In this document: positions 7,705 to 16,054 of the stretch, one piece after another
How the letters are laid out: each line of letters opens with the position of its first letter
Numbering within the stretch: the stretch's first letter is position 1
Source: an uncultured Rubrobacteraceae bacterium
GTDB lineage: Bacteria > Actinomycetota > Rubrobacteria > Rubrobacterales > Rubrobacteraceae
Assembly: GCA_902806055.1 (NCBI GenBank)
Contig: CADCVD010000031.1
Coordinates: 1 to 48,510 of the forward strand
Direction of reading: 5' to 3'
Length of the DNA stretch: 48,510 bases
The notes under the pieces: generated by a model
Seen by the model: only the letters and a program-made list of their open reading frames with translations
What the model was told of the DNA's origin: nothing
The model's database searches: none
Position numbers and translations under genes: made by a program

Positions 7705-7867
7705 CTCGCCACCTCCTGATTCCTTCCCGATCACGCGTGACCCGCGCCCCCTATATCTTAGCGAGATTGAGAGCCACGAGCATATCTGCCCCCACAGCCC
7801 CGTAACGGTCGCGCTCGCTGGGTTAACATCTGGGTCACATATCCCTCATATCCGCAAGGAGCCCGTG

Positions 7868-8269
7868 ATGCAACAGGAGAACCACCAGATTCTCGGACGC
7901 GAGAGACGAGGACCGATAAGCGCGGAGCAACTCGACACCGTACCGTGGAACCACGCCGACACGGACGCGACGGTCGAGTTCTCCACGAAAGAGCTTACAG
8001 CGATCTGTCCGGTTACCGGACAGCCGGACTTCTACGAGCTTAAACTGACCTACCGCCCGCGCTCCCGCCTTCTTGAGTCGAAAGCGATGAAACTATACCT
8101 GTGGGGCTTCCGTGACAGGGGCATGTTTGCCGAGGACATGGCCGCCTCGCTCTTGAAAGACCTCGTCCTCGCCTGCGACCCCGTCGAGATGACTGTAGAC
8201 CTCACCCAGCAGGTGCGCGGAGGACTGGAGATCCGAACCGTAGTGCGCCATCCCCCGGTACGTGATTGA
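7868..8269 (+). CDS. queF: NADPH-dependent 7-cyano-7-deazaguanine (preQ0) reductase
   Basis: Reduces the nitrile of preQ0 to the amine preQ1 in queuosine tRNA modification. The catalytic Cys and Asp lie in LTAICPVTGQPDFYEL, followed by YRPRSRLLESKAMKLYLW and FRDRGMFAED, the short (monodomain, YkvM-like) class signature. The start is ATG 7868 after AAGGAG six bases away; the longer ORF of the track runs back through the adk promoter region. The product has 133 residues, matching the short class. No other queuosine gene (tgt, queA, queC-E) is visible in the window. I looked for a preQ1 riboswitch in the 130-base leader and could not recognise one. Confidence 0.92.
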   Translation: MQQENHQILGRERRGPISAEQLDTVPWNHADTDATVEFSTKELTAICPVTGQPDFYELKLTYRPRSRLLESKAMKLYLWGFRDRGMFAEDMAASLLKDLVLACDPVEMTVDLTQQVRGGLEIRTVVRHPPVRD

Positions 8270-8396
8270 TGTCGAGCGGTGAGCCCGCGCTCCCGCTTCA
8301 CAGGGCTGCTCCCGGTAACGAGCCTTCGTCAAGTTGTTCGTCGCGCCGGTTCTGAGGATGACCTCTACGCTATCCTCGTTGGTCTAAGAGAGAGCG

Positions 8397-9080
8397 CTAA
8401 CCTACATCCACGTCGGTGACATCCACCTCCAGCACCCCGTCGAGGCCCATGATCTCTTCTATCCTGCCCTCAAGGTCCTCTTGAGCCGCGGCCCTACCGG
8501 TTAGCTCCACGACGCCGTCTTTCGCCGCGCGGACCTCTAGCTCGGTCCCGTTTATGAGATTCTCCACGTCGTCCGCGAGGGTCTCATTGTCCTTCATCGC
8601 CGGATCGAGCTCTTCCTCGCCCGTATCCGGGTCTATATACACGTCGTTGCGCGGGTAGCCTGAGTCAGCGGTGTTCGTGCCCTCGTCTTCGTAGCCGCTG
8701 GCTTCACTCGCCTGACGCTCCAACTCCTCGGGGGATTGTGCCTCGTCTGGGTCTTGCGGCGTGGTCACGAACTGTCCCTCGTGCTCGTAGTCGTTCGGCG
8801 CGTCAGACTGGGCGGGCGCGTAACCCTCCGGCTTCTCCATATCACCGAGATGGTCGCCGGGTTCCTCGTCGGAGGGATCGGCGTGGAACCTGGCGAAGTC
8901 CGCCTCCGGGTCGAGGGTGAGCGAGGATATGGGCATCTCTACCTGCTCCTCCTCGCTGCGCTCTACGATAGCGTGCGTCACCTCACCCGACCTCTCGTCC
9001 GTGATGAGCCCGGAGATCCTGCCGAGTATCTCCCCGTCCGCCGCCCTCGCCTCAAGACCGACCAAACCTCTGTCTTCCAT
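8397..9080 (-). CDS. PRC-barrel and BON domain protein
   Basis: A 227-residue acidic protein. The N-terminal ~60 residues (LVGLEARAADGEILGRI, then ITDERSGEVTHAIVE) form a PRC-barrel; the middle ~90 residues are an acidic, low-complexity linker; the C-terminal ~60 residues (LADDVENLINGT, VVELTGRAAAQEDLEG, VLEVDVTDVDVG) match a BON domain. BON proteins often bind envelopes or other macromolecules and are stress-induced. Start ATG 9080 has AAGGAGG ten bases upstream; the TTG three codons earlier is too close to it. No signal peptide is present. It is divergent from the Clp gene across an AT-rich promoter region. Its biochemical function is unknown. Confidence 0.8.
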   Translation of the reverse strand: MEDRGLVGLEARAADGEILGRISGLITDERSGEVTHAIVERSEEEQVEMPISSLTLDPEADFARFHADPSDEEPGDHLGDMEKPEGYAPAQSDAPNDYEHEGQFVTTPQDPDEAQSPEELERQASEASGYEDEGTNTADSGYPRNDVYIDPDTGEEELDPAMKDNETLADDVENLINGTELEVRAAKDGVVELTGRAAAQEDLEGRIEEIMGLDGVLEVDVTDVDVG

Positions 9081-9160
9081 GCCGCTCAAACCTCCTTGTA
9101 TCCTCGCACTTCGTTCAGAGATACCTTATTACCCCCTCGACCCGGATGCCACCGCTCACC

Positions 9161-9188
9161 TTGATCTAAATTGTAAAAGTAATAAAAT
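9161..9188 (+). promoter_or_regulatory. Promoter of the Clp ATPase gene
   Basis: TTGATC at 9161-9166 and TAAAAT at 9183-9188 are separated by 16 bases, a good housekeeping-type -35/-10 pair in an AT-rich island of otherwise GC-rich sequence. It points to the Clp ATG at 9286 and leaves a leader of about 90 bases. Confidence 0.6.
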
Positions 9189-9209
9189 ATGAGCATGTTG
9201 CACTCATAT
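9187..9209. promoter_or_regulatory. Inverted-repeat operator candidate at the Clp promoter
   Basis: ATATGAG at 9187-9193 and CTCATAT at 9203-9209 form a perfect 7-base inverted repeat with a 9-base spacer, overlapping the end of the -10 box and the likely transcription start. A third ATATGAG lies at 9242-9248 in the leader. It matches neither the CtsR heptamer, the HspR HAIR consensus, nor the orientation of CIRCE. Confidence 0.5.
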
Positions 9210-9285
9210 ACTGAAGAGTTAGAGTTTCGCTTTGTTCGGGAATATGAGAAGGAAGACATCTCTATTTTAGGAGGCCTTTTAAACA

Positions 9286-12006
9286 ATGATATGTGAGAAT
9301 TGCAGGTCAAGACCTGCGAGCGTACAGGTGACCCAGCAGCAGGGCGGGCAGAGGGCTTCGGTCTATCTCTGCACGCAGTGCGCGCGGGAGCTCGGTATGA
9401 TCGGAGGGAGCAGCTTCAGCGGCGCGAACCCGTTCGAGATGCTGCACAACCTGGTGCAGCAGCAGAGTCAGGGCCCGAGCAACTTCTTCGAGGCCCTCTC
9501 GGGCGAGGCACGGGAGAGTGTCATGCGGGCTCGAGAGGCGTCGGCCGGAACGACGAAGACCGCTGCTGTTGGCACGGATCACTTGCTGGCTGGTGTCGTT
9601 ACCGGCGAGAACGTCGCGACGGAGGCCTTGAGGCGTGCCGGCGCCAACGTCGACAAGATGCGCTCTGACTTCGGGGGGCAGCTAGGAGATCCGGGCGACC
9701 AGATCTACACCTTCACCCCGAGCGCCAAGCGGGCGTTGCAACTCGCCTTTACGGCGGCGCGGCAGATGGGTTCGGTTCAGGTCGGGAGCGAGCACCTGCT
9801 CCTCGGCCTGCTCGGTGAAGGCGACGGCAACGCCTGCCAGATACTGGCCCGCAACGGCGCCGGGGACGCGGATGCTTTGAGGCGTGAGATCGCGCGTCTC
9901 CTTCAGCAGCGCGGTCAGATGGGGCCGGGTGTTGCGCCCGGCGGACCCGGCGGCGGAGGCTTCGGTCCTGGCGGTGGTGGTTTCGGGGGCGGCGGAAGCT
10001 CCTTTGGTCAGGGCGGCCAGCAGGGCCCGGAGAGCCAGACGCCTACCCTGGATCAGGTAACCCGCGACCTTACCGAGGCAGCTCGCAACGGCGAGCTCGA
10101 CCCGGTGATGGGCCGGGCCGAGGAGATAGCCCGCGCCGTGCGCATCCTCAGCCGCAGGACAAAGAACAACCCTGCCCTTATCGGGGAGCCCGGAGTCGGC
10201 AAGACTGCCATCGTCGAGGGGCTGGCCCAGAGGGTGATCGCCGACGAGGTGCCCGAGACGCTCAAGGACAAGCGTGTGCTCGCCCTCGATACCGGCGCGC
10301 TGGTAGCCGGCACCCGCTTCCGCGGCGACTTTGAAGAGCGCATGAGCCAGATGATCAAGGAACTGCAGTCCGAAGAGAAGAACATCATTCTGTTCATCGA
10401 CGAGCTGCACACAATCGTCGGGGCAGGCGGGGCCGAGGGTGCCGTAAACGCTTCGAACATGTTGAAGCCGGCGCTGGCTCGCGGCGAGCTTCAGGTCATC
10501 GGCGCTACCACGCTCGACGAGTACCGCAAGCACGTCGAGAAGGACCCGGCGCTGGAGCGCCGCTTCCAGCCCGTGCTCGTGAGCGAACCGACAGTGGACG
10601 AGTCCGTGGCGATCCTCTTCGGTCTGCGCGATCGTTACGAGGCGCACCACCGGGTGCATATCTCGGACGACGCTATCATCGCCGCCGCGCAGTTAGGCGA
10701 CCGTTACATCACCGACCGCTACCTGCCGGACAAGGCCATAGACCTCCTCGACGAGGCGGCGGCCGAGGTCAGGCTCCGCTCGACGGTACCGCCGGTTGAC
10801 GTCAGGCGGATCGAGGAAGAGATAGCGCAGTTGGAGCGTGAGAAGGAGGATGCGGTAAGGGCCGAGGACTACGAGCAGGCCGCCGGCTATAAGCAGCGTA
10901 TTGAGCAGCTCAGGGCCGAACTCGACCAGCAGCAGCAGGGCTGGGCCGGCTCTCGCGAGTCGAACGCCCCCGAGGTTACGCGCGAGGACATCGCCCGTAT
11001 CCTCGAGGAGTGGACCGGCGTGCCCGCGACGAACATCGTCCAGGAGGAGGCCGAGAGGCTCCTGCAGCTTGAGTCGGTGCTGCACGAGCGGGTCATCGGG
11101 CAGGAGCGGGCCGTTACGGCCGTCGCGGAGGCGATTCGCAGGGCGCGGGCCGGCATCAAGGATCCGGACCGCCCGGTTGGCAGCTTCATCTTCCTCGGGC
11201 CTACGGGCGTCGGCAAGACCGAGCTAGCGAGAACGCTCGCCGAGTTTCTCTTCGGTGACCAGGACGCCATGATCCGGATAGACATGTCCGAGTTTCAGGA
11301 GCGGCACACGGTCTCCAGGCTCGTCGGCGCGCCTCCGGGCTACGTAGGCTACGACGAGGCCGGCCAGCTCACCGAAGCTGTAAGGCGTAGGCCCTACTCA
11401 GTGGTCCTCTTCGACGAGATCGAGAAGGCTCACCCGGACGTCTTCAACACCATGCTGCAACTCCTCGACGACGGCCGGTTGACGGACGCCCAGGGCCGGA
11501 CGGTCAACTTCCAGAACACGGTCATCATCATGACCTCGAACGTTGGGAGCCAGCACCTCGTCTCGACCAAGCAGTTCGGGTTCACCTCGCGCGACGGTGT
11601 GGACTTCCAGGAGACCGAGCGGCGCGCGATGGATGCTCTTGAGCGTTCCTTCCGGCCCGAGTTCCTCAACAGGATAGACGAGATCATCGTCTTCGAGCCG
11701 CTCACCAAGGAGGACGTGCTCAGCATCGTAGGCATCATGCTCAAGAGGCTCAACAAGCACCTTGAGAGCCAGAGGGTCTCCGTCGAGGTGACCGAGGCGG
11801 CCAAGGAGTTCCTGGCCGAGAAGGGTTACGACCCGAAATTCGGCGCTCGCCCCCTGGCACGGTCGATACGCCGGTACATCGAGAACCCGCTCTCCAGCCG
11901 AATCATCGGCGGCGAGTTCGATCCCGACGATACGGTCATCGTCGACCGTGCCGAGGACGGAACCGAGGACCTTGTCTTCCGCACGAAGGTAGCCGCGCCG
12001 CAGTAA
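9286..12006 (+). CDS. Clp-family AAA+ unfoldase with N-terminal zinc finger (ClpC/ClpE-like)
   Basis: A 906-residue Hsp100 ATPase that presumably unfolds substrates for ClpP or disaggregates proteins. Order: a CENC...CTQC treble-clef zinc finger (residues 3-35) as in ClpE/McsA; a Clp_N double repeat (about 65-200); a Gly-rich linker of about 40 residues ([16 protein letters not shown]); AAA1 with Walker A GEPGVGKT near 300 and Walker [10 protein letters not shown]; a UVR-type coiled segment near 520 ([16 protein letters not shown]); AAA2 with Walker A GPTGVGKT near 638; and the ClpB/C C-terminal domain ([16 protein letters not shown]). The UVR segment and lack of the long ClpB M-domain favour the ClpC/ClpE side. 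Start ATG 9286 has TAGGAGG nine bases upstream. The gene is monocistronic, ending in a strong hairpin. Confidence 0.9.
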   Translation: MICENCRSRPASVQVTQQQGGQRASVYLCTQCARELGMIGGSSFSGANPFEMLHNLVQQQSQGPSNFFEALSGEARESVMRAREASAGTTKTAAVGTDHLLAGVVTGENVATEALRRAGANVDKMRSDFGGQLGDPGDQIYTFTPSAKRALQLAFTAARQMGSVQVGSEHLLLGLLGEGDGNACQILARNGAGDADALRREIARLLQQRGQMGPGVAPGGPGGGGFGPGGGGFGGGGSSFGQGGQQGPESQTPTLDQVTRDLTEAARNGELDPVMGRAEEIARAVRILSRRTKNNPALIGEPGVGKTAIVEGLAQRVIADEVPETLKDKRVLALDTGALVAGTRFRGDFEERMSQMIKELQSEEKNIILFIDELHTIVGAGGAEGAVNASNMLKPALARGELQVIGATTLDEYRKHVEKDPALERRFQPVLVSEPTVDESVAILFGLRDRYEAHHRVHISDDAIIAAAQLGDRYITDRYLPDKAIDLLDEAAAEVRLRSTVPPVDVRRIEEEIAQLEREKEDAVRAEDYEQAAGYKQRIEQLRAELDQQQQGWAGSRESNAPEVTREDIARILEEWTGVPATNIVQEEAERLLQLESVLHERVIGQERAVTAVAEAIRRARAGIKDPDRPVGSFIFLGPTGVGKTELARTLAEFLFGDQDAMIRIDMSEFQERHTVSRLVGAPPGYVGYDEAGQLTEAVRRRPYSVVLFDEIEKAHPDVFNTMLQLLDDGRLTDAQGRTVNFQNTVIIMTSNVGSQHLVSTKQFGFTSRDGVDFQETERRAMDALERSFRPEFLNRIDEIIVFEPLTKEDVLSIVGIMLKRLNKHLESQRVSVEVTEAAKEFLAEKGYDPKFGARPLARSIRRYIENPLSSRIIGGEFDPDDTVIVDRAEDGTEDLVFRTKVAAPQ

Positions 12007-12038
12007 GCGGCGAATCGCACTCAGACATACGCTCTAAA

Positions 12039-12066
12039 GAGAGGCTCTCCTAGCGGGGAGCCTCTC
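12039..12066 (+). terminator. Hairpin terminator after the Clp gene
   Basis: GAGAGGCTCTCC and GGGGAGCCTCTC pair into a 12-base stem (one G-U) around a TAGC loop, 32 bases after the Clp stop codon, followed by a short T-rich stretch (CTCTTGTT). Confidence 0.75.
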
Positions 12067-12207
12067 CTCTTGTTGGCGGTTGAATAAAAGCTGTTTGAGA
12101 AGCCTCGTAAAAGGCATCTTCACGCAGACCGGAAGGTTTCTCGCTTCTCCTATGTGGATAGGATCAACCCGAAACCTTTTCTACAAGAACAGAGAGAGGA
12201 TGAGAAG

Positions 12208-12465
12208 ATGGGGATTATTACCTGGATTATTGTCGGACTTATCGCCGGTGCTCTAGGCAAGCTGATTATGCCCGGCGACGACCCCGGCGGGATCATCGTC
12301 ACGATCCTGATTGGTATAGCGGGGGCCCTGGTCGGAGGATTTATCACGCAGAATCTCCTCGGCATGGGCGGCGGTGGCTTTATATGGACTATCGTTGTGG
12401 CTACCCTCGGAGCGATTATCTTGCTCGCCATCTACCGCGCTTTCGTGGGGAGCAGAAGAGCCTGA
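12208..12465 (+). CDS. GlsB/YeaQ/YmgE-family small membrane protein (transglycosylase-associated)
   Basis: An 85-residue, three-helix Gly-rich membrane protein (MGIITWIIVGLIAGALG, then GGIIVTILIGIAGALVGGFI and TIVVATLGAIILLAIY), matching the family seen in stress-induced YeaQ/GlsB proteins. The biochemical role is not established. I start it at ATG 12208 with GAGAGGATGAGAAG upstream; the track's longer form adds a charged leader that does not belong to the family. It is single and converges on the MarR gene through a shared hairpin. Confidence 0.82.
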   Translation: MGIITWIIVGLIAGALGKLIMPGDDPGGIIVTILIGIAGALVGGFITQNLLGMGGGGFIWTIVVATLGAIILLAIYRAFVGSRRA

Positions 12466-12486
12466 ACCATACTGGAGAGGTCAACT

Positions 12487-12525
12487 GTCGAGAGGGCTGA
12501 AGCTTGATGCTCCGGCCCTCTCGAC
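12487..12525. terminator. Bidirectional hairpin between the GlsB-type and marR genes
   Basis: GTCGAGAGGGC and GCCCTCTCGAC form a perfect 11-base inverted repeat with a 17-base loop between two converging genes, followed on the plus strand by TTTGGTTT. Confidence 0.7.
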
Positions 12526-12531
12526 TTTGGT

Positions 12532-13038
12532 TTAGTAGCCTCTTCGACTCCTCAACTCGTGTCCCGTTTGCCTGTTGGGCTTTCGTCCTGACTCCAGCGA
12601 AGCCGCGCAGCGATTCAAGGCCTCAGCAAGCCGGTGAATCTCGTCTCGATCCAACCTCGCTAGCATACGTTCCTCGATAGATTCGACTACGCGGTGTGCC
12701 TTAAAAACCGTTCTCTGACCTTTCTCTGTCAGAGAGGCTTGTAGTACGCGTCCGTGCTCCGGGTGGGACCGGCGGACTATGAGGCTCGCCTTCTCTAATT
12801 TCGTCAAGATCTGATGCATCGTCTGCGGCGTAACGAAACTTCTCCGGGCGAGCTCGGCCCCCGACAGGTCTGGTGCAGCCTGAAGCCCGCTCAGCGCAGC
12901 GTACTGCGGCCCCGTAAGGCCCATCTCCCGCAAAGCCTCGTCCATCTCGGTACGCAGCGCGTGCTGGGCACGCTTCATCTGGTACCCGACCCTGCTCTCT
13001 ACTTCACCCTCGACCGTTCTATCGTCTCTCACGAACAC
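12532..13038 (-). CDS. MarR-family transcriptional regulator
   Basis: A 168-residue winged-helix dimer. The recognition region reads LTGPQYAALSGLQ, LSGAELARRSFVTPQTMHQ, ILTKLEKASLIVRR, and the wing is HPEHGRVLQASLTEKGQ. The start is GTG 13038; a -10 (TAATCT) lies eight bases upstream, so the mRNA would be nearly leaderless, while a GTG two codons on (13032) has AGAGG upstream and is the alternative. It is divergent from the VOC protein, with a large palindrome in the shared promoter region, so autoregulation and control of the VOC/AlkA-like pair is the natural inference. The ligand is unknown. Confidence 0.9.
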   Translation of the reverse strand: MFVRDDRTVEGEVESRVGYQMKRAQHALRTEMDEALREMGLTGPQYAALSGLQAAPDLSGAELARRSFVTPQTMHQILTKLEKASLIVRRSHPEHGRVLQASLTEKGQRTVFKAHRVVESIEERMLARLDRDEIHRLAEALNRCAASLESGRKPNRQTGHELRSRRGY

Positions 13039-13041
13039 CTC

Positions 13042-13070
13042 TTGAAAGATTATCAGTACGCTTATATAAT
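13042..13070 (+). promoter_or_regulatory. Promoter of the VOC/AlkA-like operon
   Basis: TTGAAA at 13042-13047 and TATAAT at 13065-13070 with an exact 17-base spacer, reading toward the VOC gene at 13107. On the other strand, TTGATA (13075-13070) and TAATCT (13052-13047), also 17 apart, form the marR promoter, so the two promoters interlock. Confidence 0.7.
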
Positions 13071-13089
13071 ATCAATATACTGATATTAT
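13066..13089. promoter_or_regulatory. MarR operator candidate
   Basis: ATAATATCA and TGATATTAT form a perfect 9-base inverted repeat with a 6-base spacer. It covers the -10/+1 of the VOC promoter and the -35 of marR, where a bound repressor would block both. A second, wider repeat, TATCAGTA (13051-13058) with TACTGATA (13078-13085), overlaps it. Confidence 0.65.
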
Positions 13090-13106
13090 TTCAGAGGGAG
13101 GTAGAG

Positions 13107-13469
13107 ATGGCGAGGGTAATTGGTCCTGATTTCGTGGCGTTGCAGGTGCTTGATCTGGAGGCTAGCGCGCGGTTCTACGAGGAGAGGTTGGGGTTGGAGA
13201 GAGCCTCACACAGCCCGTCGAACGCGGTGGTGTTCCGCACCGAACCAGTCCCGTTCGCGGTACGGGAGCCGGTTGTGGATCTCGACGAGGTGGAGCGGCT
13301 CGGGTGGGGGGTTGCGCTGTGGTTAAAGTGCGACGATGCTCAGGAGTTGCACGACTCTCTTGATGAAGCGGGCGTACCTACAACTCAGGAGCCCTTCGAC
13401 GGACCCTTTGGCCGGACGTTTGCGTTTATGGACCCGGATGTCTACACGGTCACGGTGCACGGTGGCTAG
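13107..13469 (+). CDS. VOC-family (glyoxalase/bleomycin-resistance-like) protein
   Basis: A 120-residue vicinal-oxygen-chelate protein: DFVALQVLDLEASARFYEERLGL is the first beta-alpha-beta module, FGRTFAFMDPDVYTVTVH the second. Such proteins bind metals for ring-opening, isomerase or glyoxalase chemistry, or bind drugs. Start ATG 13107 follows GAGGGAGG at a good distance. It is first in an operon with the AlkA-like gene (one base between stop and start) and is probably controlled by the divergent MarR. The first metal His of canonical glyoxalase I is not evident (FVALQV), so binding rather than catalysis is possible. Confidence 0.8.
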   Translation: MARVIGPDFVALQVLDLEASARFYEERLGLERASHSPSNAVVFRTEPVPFAVREPVVDLDEVERLGWGVALWLKCDDAQELHDSLDEAGVPTTQEPFDGPFGRTFAFMDPDVYTVTVHGG

Positions 13470-13470
13470 A

Positions 13471-14394
13471 ATGCCGGAGGTAACAGGCCGATTCGAGATG
13501 CGCCCGGTAGGGCCGTACTCGCTCGCCGCGAGCGTGAGGTTCCTTGAAGGGTTCACGCCTGCAGCTTACGAGGGGGGCGGGAAGGACTATCTTCGCTTCG
13601 CGTTCGTCGCCGACGGGGGCGAGGCGGTCGCCGGGGTATGCGTGAGGGCAGAGGGAGCGGCGGTCGTCGGGGAGGTGTATGGCGAGGCGGATGCAGACAT
13701 CGTGCGCGTTCAGGTTGCGCGCATTCTCTCGCTCGACGTGGACGGTAACGGCTTCGCGGAGGTAGGAGAGCGAGACCCGGTTGTGGGGCGGTTGCAGGAA
13801 CGGTATCCGGGCTTGAGGCCGGTGTGTTTCTACTCGCCGTACGAGGCGGCGGCGTGGGCGCTCATCGGGCAACGCACCAGCATCGTTCACGCCGCAAAGA
13901 TCAAAGCGCGGATGGCGAGGGAGATAGGACCTCTCGTAGAGATACGCGGCGAGAGAGAGCACGCCTTCCCCGGACCTTCACGCCTGGCGAAGCTGGAGGA
14001 CTTCCCGGGGTTGTTCGGGCGCAAGGCCGAGTATCTGCGGCTTCTCGCCGGTAAGACCGCTGAAGGCAGGCTCGACGCGACGTACCTGCGCTCACTACCG
14101 GCTTGGGAGGCGCTAAAAGAGCTTAAAGAGATGCCAGGTATCGGCGACTTCTCGGCGGAGTTGATTTTGCTGCGCGGCGCGGGTAAGCTGGACCATCTGC
14201 CGGCCAACGAGCCGAGGCTGAAACGGGCTGTCGCGATCGCTTACGGGCTCGACAGAACGCCGGTCATGGAGGAGTTAGAGGAGATATCGGAGAGCTGGAG
14301 GCCATACCGAACCTGGGTCAGCCTGTATTTGCGGGCGATGTTGGAGGAGGAGACCGGCGAGATCTTCGGGGGAAGGCGAACGGGTAGTGGATGA
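13471..14394 (+). CDS. DNA-3-methyladenine glycosylase II-like (AlkA-type) protein
   Basis: A 307-residue HhH-GPD glycosylase that would excise alkylated bases. An N-terminal AlkA-like beta domain (FEMRPVGPYSLAASVRF, then YLRFAFVADGG) precedes the helical domain (YSPYEAAAWALIGQRTS) and the helix-hairpin-helix LKEMPGIGDFSAELILL near residue 220. In AlkA the catalytic Asp follows in a DD context; here the matching stretch is HLPANEPRLKRAV, with Glu near residue 247. I start at ATG 13471, one base after the VOC stop; the track's upstream extension is a shadow of the VOC gene. Co-transcription with a VOC protein under MarR suggests a response to an alkylating or electrophilic compound (inference). 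Confidence 0.82.
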   Translation: MPEVTGRFEMRPVGPYSLAASVRFLEGFTPAAYEGGGKDYLRFAFVADGGEAVAGVCVRAEGAAVVGEVYGEADADIVRVQVARILSLDVDGNGFAEVGERDPVVGRLQERYPGLRPVCFYSPYEAAAWALIGQRTSIVHAAKIKARMAREIGPLVEIRGEREHAFPGPSRLAKLEDFPGLFGRKAEYLRLLAGKTAEGRLDATYLRSLPAWEALKELKEMPGIGDFSAELILLRGAGKLDHLPANEPRLKRAVAIAYGLDRTPVMEELEEISESWRPYRTWVSLYLRAMLEEETGEIFGGRRTGSG

Positions 14395-14709
14395 GCTGCT
14401 TGAAGCACGCCTACCGGTAGTGAGACCCGGCGTTCTCCTTCGTGTCCCAGGTAGATCGCACTATCTCACGCGCGGAGCCGATGAGATGCGCTCCTTATCG
14501 GGGGAGAGCCCTGATGAGGTTCCGCAGGGCCTCTACCCTCTCACGCAGACCCTTGCCCTTGCCTATTGCTGACGCTAAGAGGTCTATCAAGGCTTGAGGT
14601 TGTGGTCCTTGAGGGGCGTCTTGGATTGCGGATCTCGACCTAGAGTAGCTCTCGCGCCGCGGTCGCGTACTGTTTGCGTACGCTGGCTAGAGGCGAAACT
14701 CGTGGAGCG
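14395..14709. other. Intergenic region with a start-less minus-strand reading frame
   Basis: No intact gene. On the minus strand an open frame of 63 codons between stops at 14687-14689 and 14495-14497 ends in a helical, coding-like stretch (PQALIDLLASAIGKGKGLRE, then VEALRNLIRAL). Its only start is a mid-frame TTG with no ribosome site. It may be a remnant of a gene lost downstream of the J-domain gene, or chance. The plus-strand ORF 14387..14572 has no support. Confidence 0.3.
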
Positions 14710-15759
14710 TCAATGAATTCGGAGTTTTAGCTCGCCGTAGGCGGCGTTGATCTCTTTCATTCTTAACTCGGCCATCTCGCGTACTTCGGGGGCGAGGGTA
14801 GCCACCCTATCGGGGTGGTATGTCTTGGCTTGCTTTTTGTAGGCGGCATCTATCTCCTTGCGGGAGGCGCTTTCGGGGACGCCAAGAATCTTTAGCAGCG
14901 AGCCGATTCTCTCGGCCTCAGCCTCGGCTCGGCGCCTCGCTCGCTCTCTTCTTGCAGAGCCGGCGTGCTGGCGCGGCTCTCCACCTCGCTCCGTGCTAAA
15001 GGCCTGCGCAAACCTGACGGCCGCTGCTTTGTTAGAGACGAGCAGACGTACAGGAGGCTGCGTGCCCGTTATCGAGAGTAGGCCGTACAGGACAAGGTCG
15101 CACCGTTTGTTTTGGGCGTAGCGGAGGTCAGGCGTACCGTCTGCGTTTACGTACGGCCAGGTCTCACCCACTGTCTCCGCGTCCTCCGGAATCTCTCCTT
15201 GCTCGGCTGTACGGGAGGGGCGGTAGATCACGCCTAGCGCGTCGTAGGCTAACGCCCGATAGTAACCGTCTTTGTAGGAGAGTACGGCTTCGGGCAGGAA
15301 GTAGAGGCTCGTTACGCCGGTCTCGATACCCCAGATCTCCACGTTGGCCGAGATGCCGGGCGGCTCCATCACTACTACCTCGGCCGGATGCCTCGACGAG
15401 TTTCCGTCGAACGCGAGCACCGCGCCTTCGGAGGCTCCTGCCGCCGTTGTCGTGTCCTCCTCGATACACCATACCTTCCGCGCGTCCGAGAGCGCCTTGC
15501 AGGCATCTCGCACATCATCGAATAAAGCAGCGGCCTCTCCGTCCAGGCTGTAGGCGAGCTTGGTGATCCGCGCCTCGACCTCTCTCCTATGTATTAGAAG
15601 AGCCCCCGCTCCTCCGACTACGAGCAGGACGGCGGCGGCTACGTACGAGATTAGCGGCCCTGCAGCGGCGGCCACGATCGCCTCGAGCGCTACGTAGGTT
15701 GCCGAACCTCCACCTCGGTGTCGCTCGTTGATCCTGGCGAGTTTGCGTTTGTCTAGCAT
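14710..15759 (-). CDS. Membrane-anchored J-domain protein
   Basis: A 349-residue protein with a hydrophobic segment near residues 30-58 (AAAAGPLISYVAAAVLLVVG), a central globular region of unknown fold (ETGVTSLYFLPEAVLSYKDG, then GETWPYVNADGTPDLRY), a charged Arg/Ala/Glu helix, and a C-terminal J-domain of about 60 residues with the HPD motif (KKQAKTYHPDRVATL). The C-terminal J-domain and intact HPD imply it recruits a DnaK-type chaperone to the membrane; the central part presumably defines the client. Start ATG 15759 has AAGGA almost abutting it. No DnaK or GrpE gene is in the window. J-domain assignment is firm, the role is inference. Confidence 0.8.
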   Translation of the reverse strand: MLDKRKLARINERHRGGGSATYVALEAIVAAAAGPLISYVAAAVLLVVGGAGALLIHRREVEARITKLAYSLDGEAAALFDDVRDACKALSDARKVWCIEEDTTTAAGASEGAVLAFDGNSSRHPAEVVVMEPPGISANVEIWGIETGVTSLYFLPEAVLSYKDGYYRALAYDALGVIYRPSRTAEQGEIPEDAETVGETWPYVNADGTPDLRYAQNKRCDLVLYGLLSITGTQPPVRLLVSNKAAAVRFAQAFSTERGGEPRQHAGSARRERARRRAEAEAERIGSLLKILGVPESASRKEIDAAYKKQAKTYHPDRVATLAPEVREMAELRMKEINAAYGELKLRIH

Positions 15760-16054
15760 TTCCTTGTTTATCGGTCATTCTGCCTTAGGACTTAAATTAG
15801 CATTCACCTCACAAGGAACGCGGTTCTCCCACCCGCATAGTCTGATATGACCCGGACCCAAAAGGCCCGCCGCATCTTCTCAGCGGCGACTTGCTAAGGT
15901 TCTGTTTAACCAACATTTAAATAGGATGTTCCACCGCTTTAACCACGGGTAGTTAGCGTCGTCTTACACTTCGTGCTGGTATGGAATTCTTCTCCACACC
16001 GCTGAACATGGTCCGCCCGATTCGACGACCCTCCACCAAAGACGGGAGTACGCT

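Noticed and set aside
7740-7867. Possible preQ1 riboswitch upstream of queF
   Set aside because: I looked for a compact hairpin plus A-rich tail before the ribosome site and found nothing convincing.
9682-10659. 325-codon minus-strand ORF inside the Clp gene
   Set aside because: Shadow of a strongly conserved AAA+ domain on the other strand.
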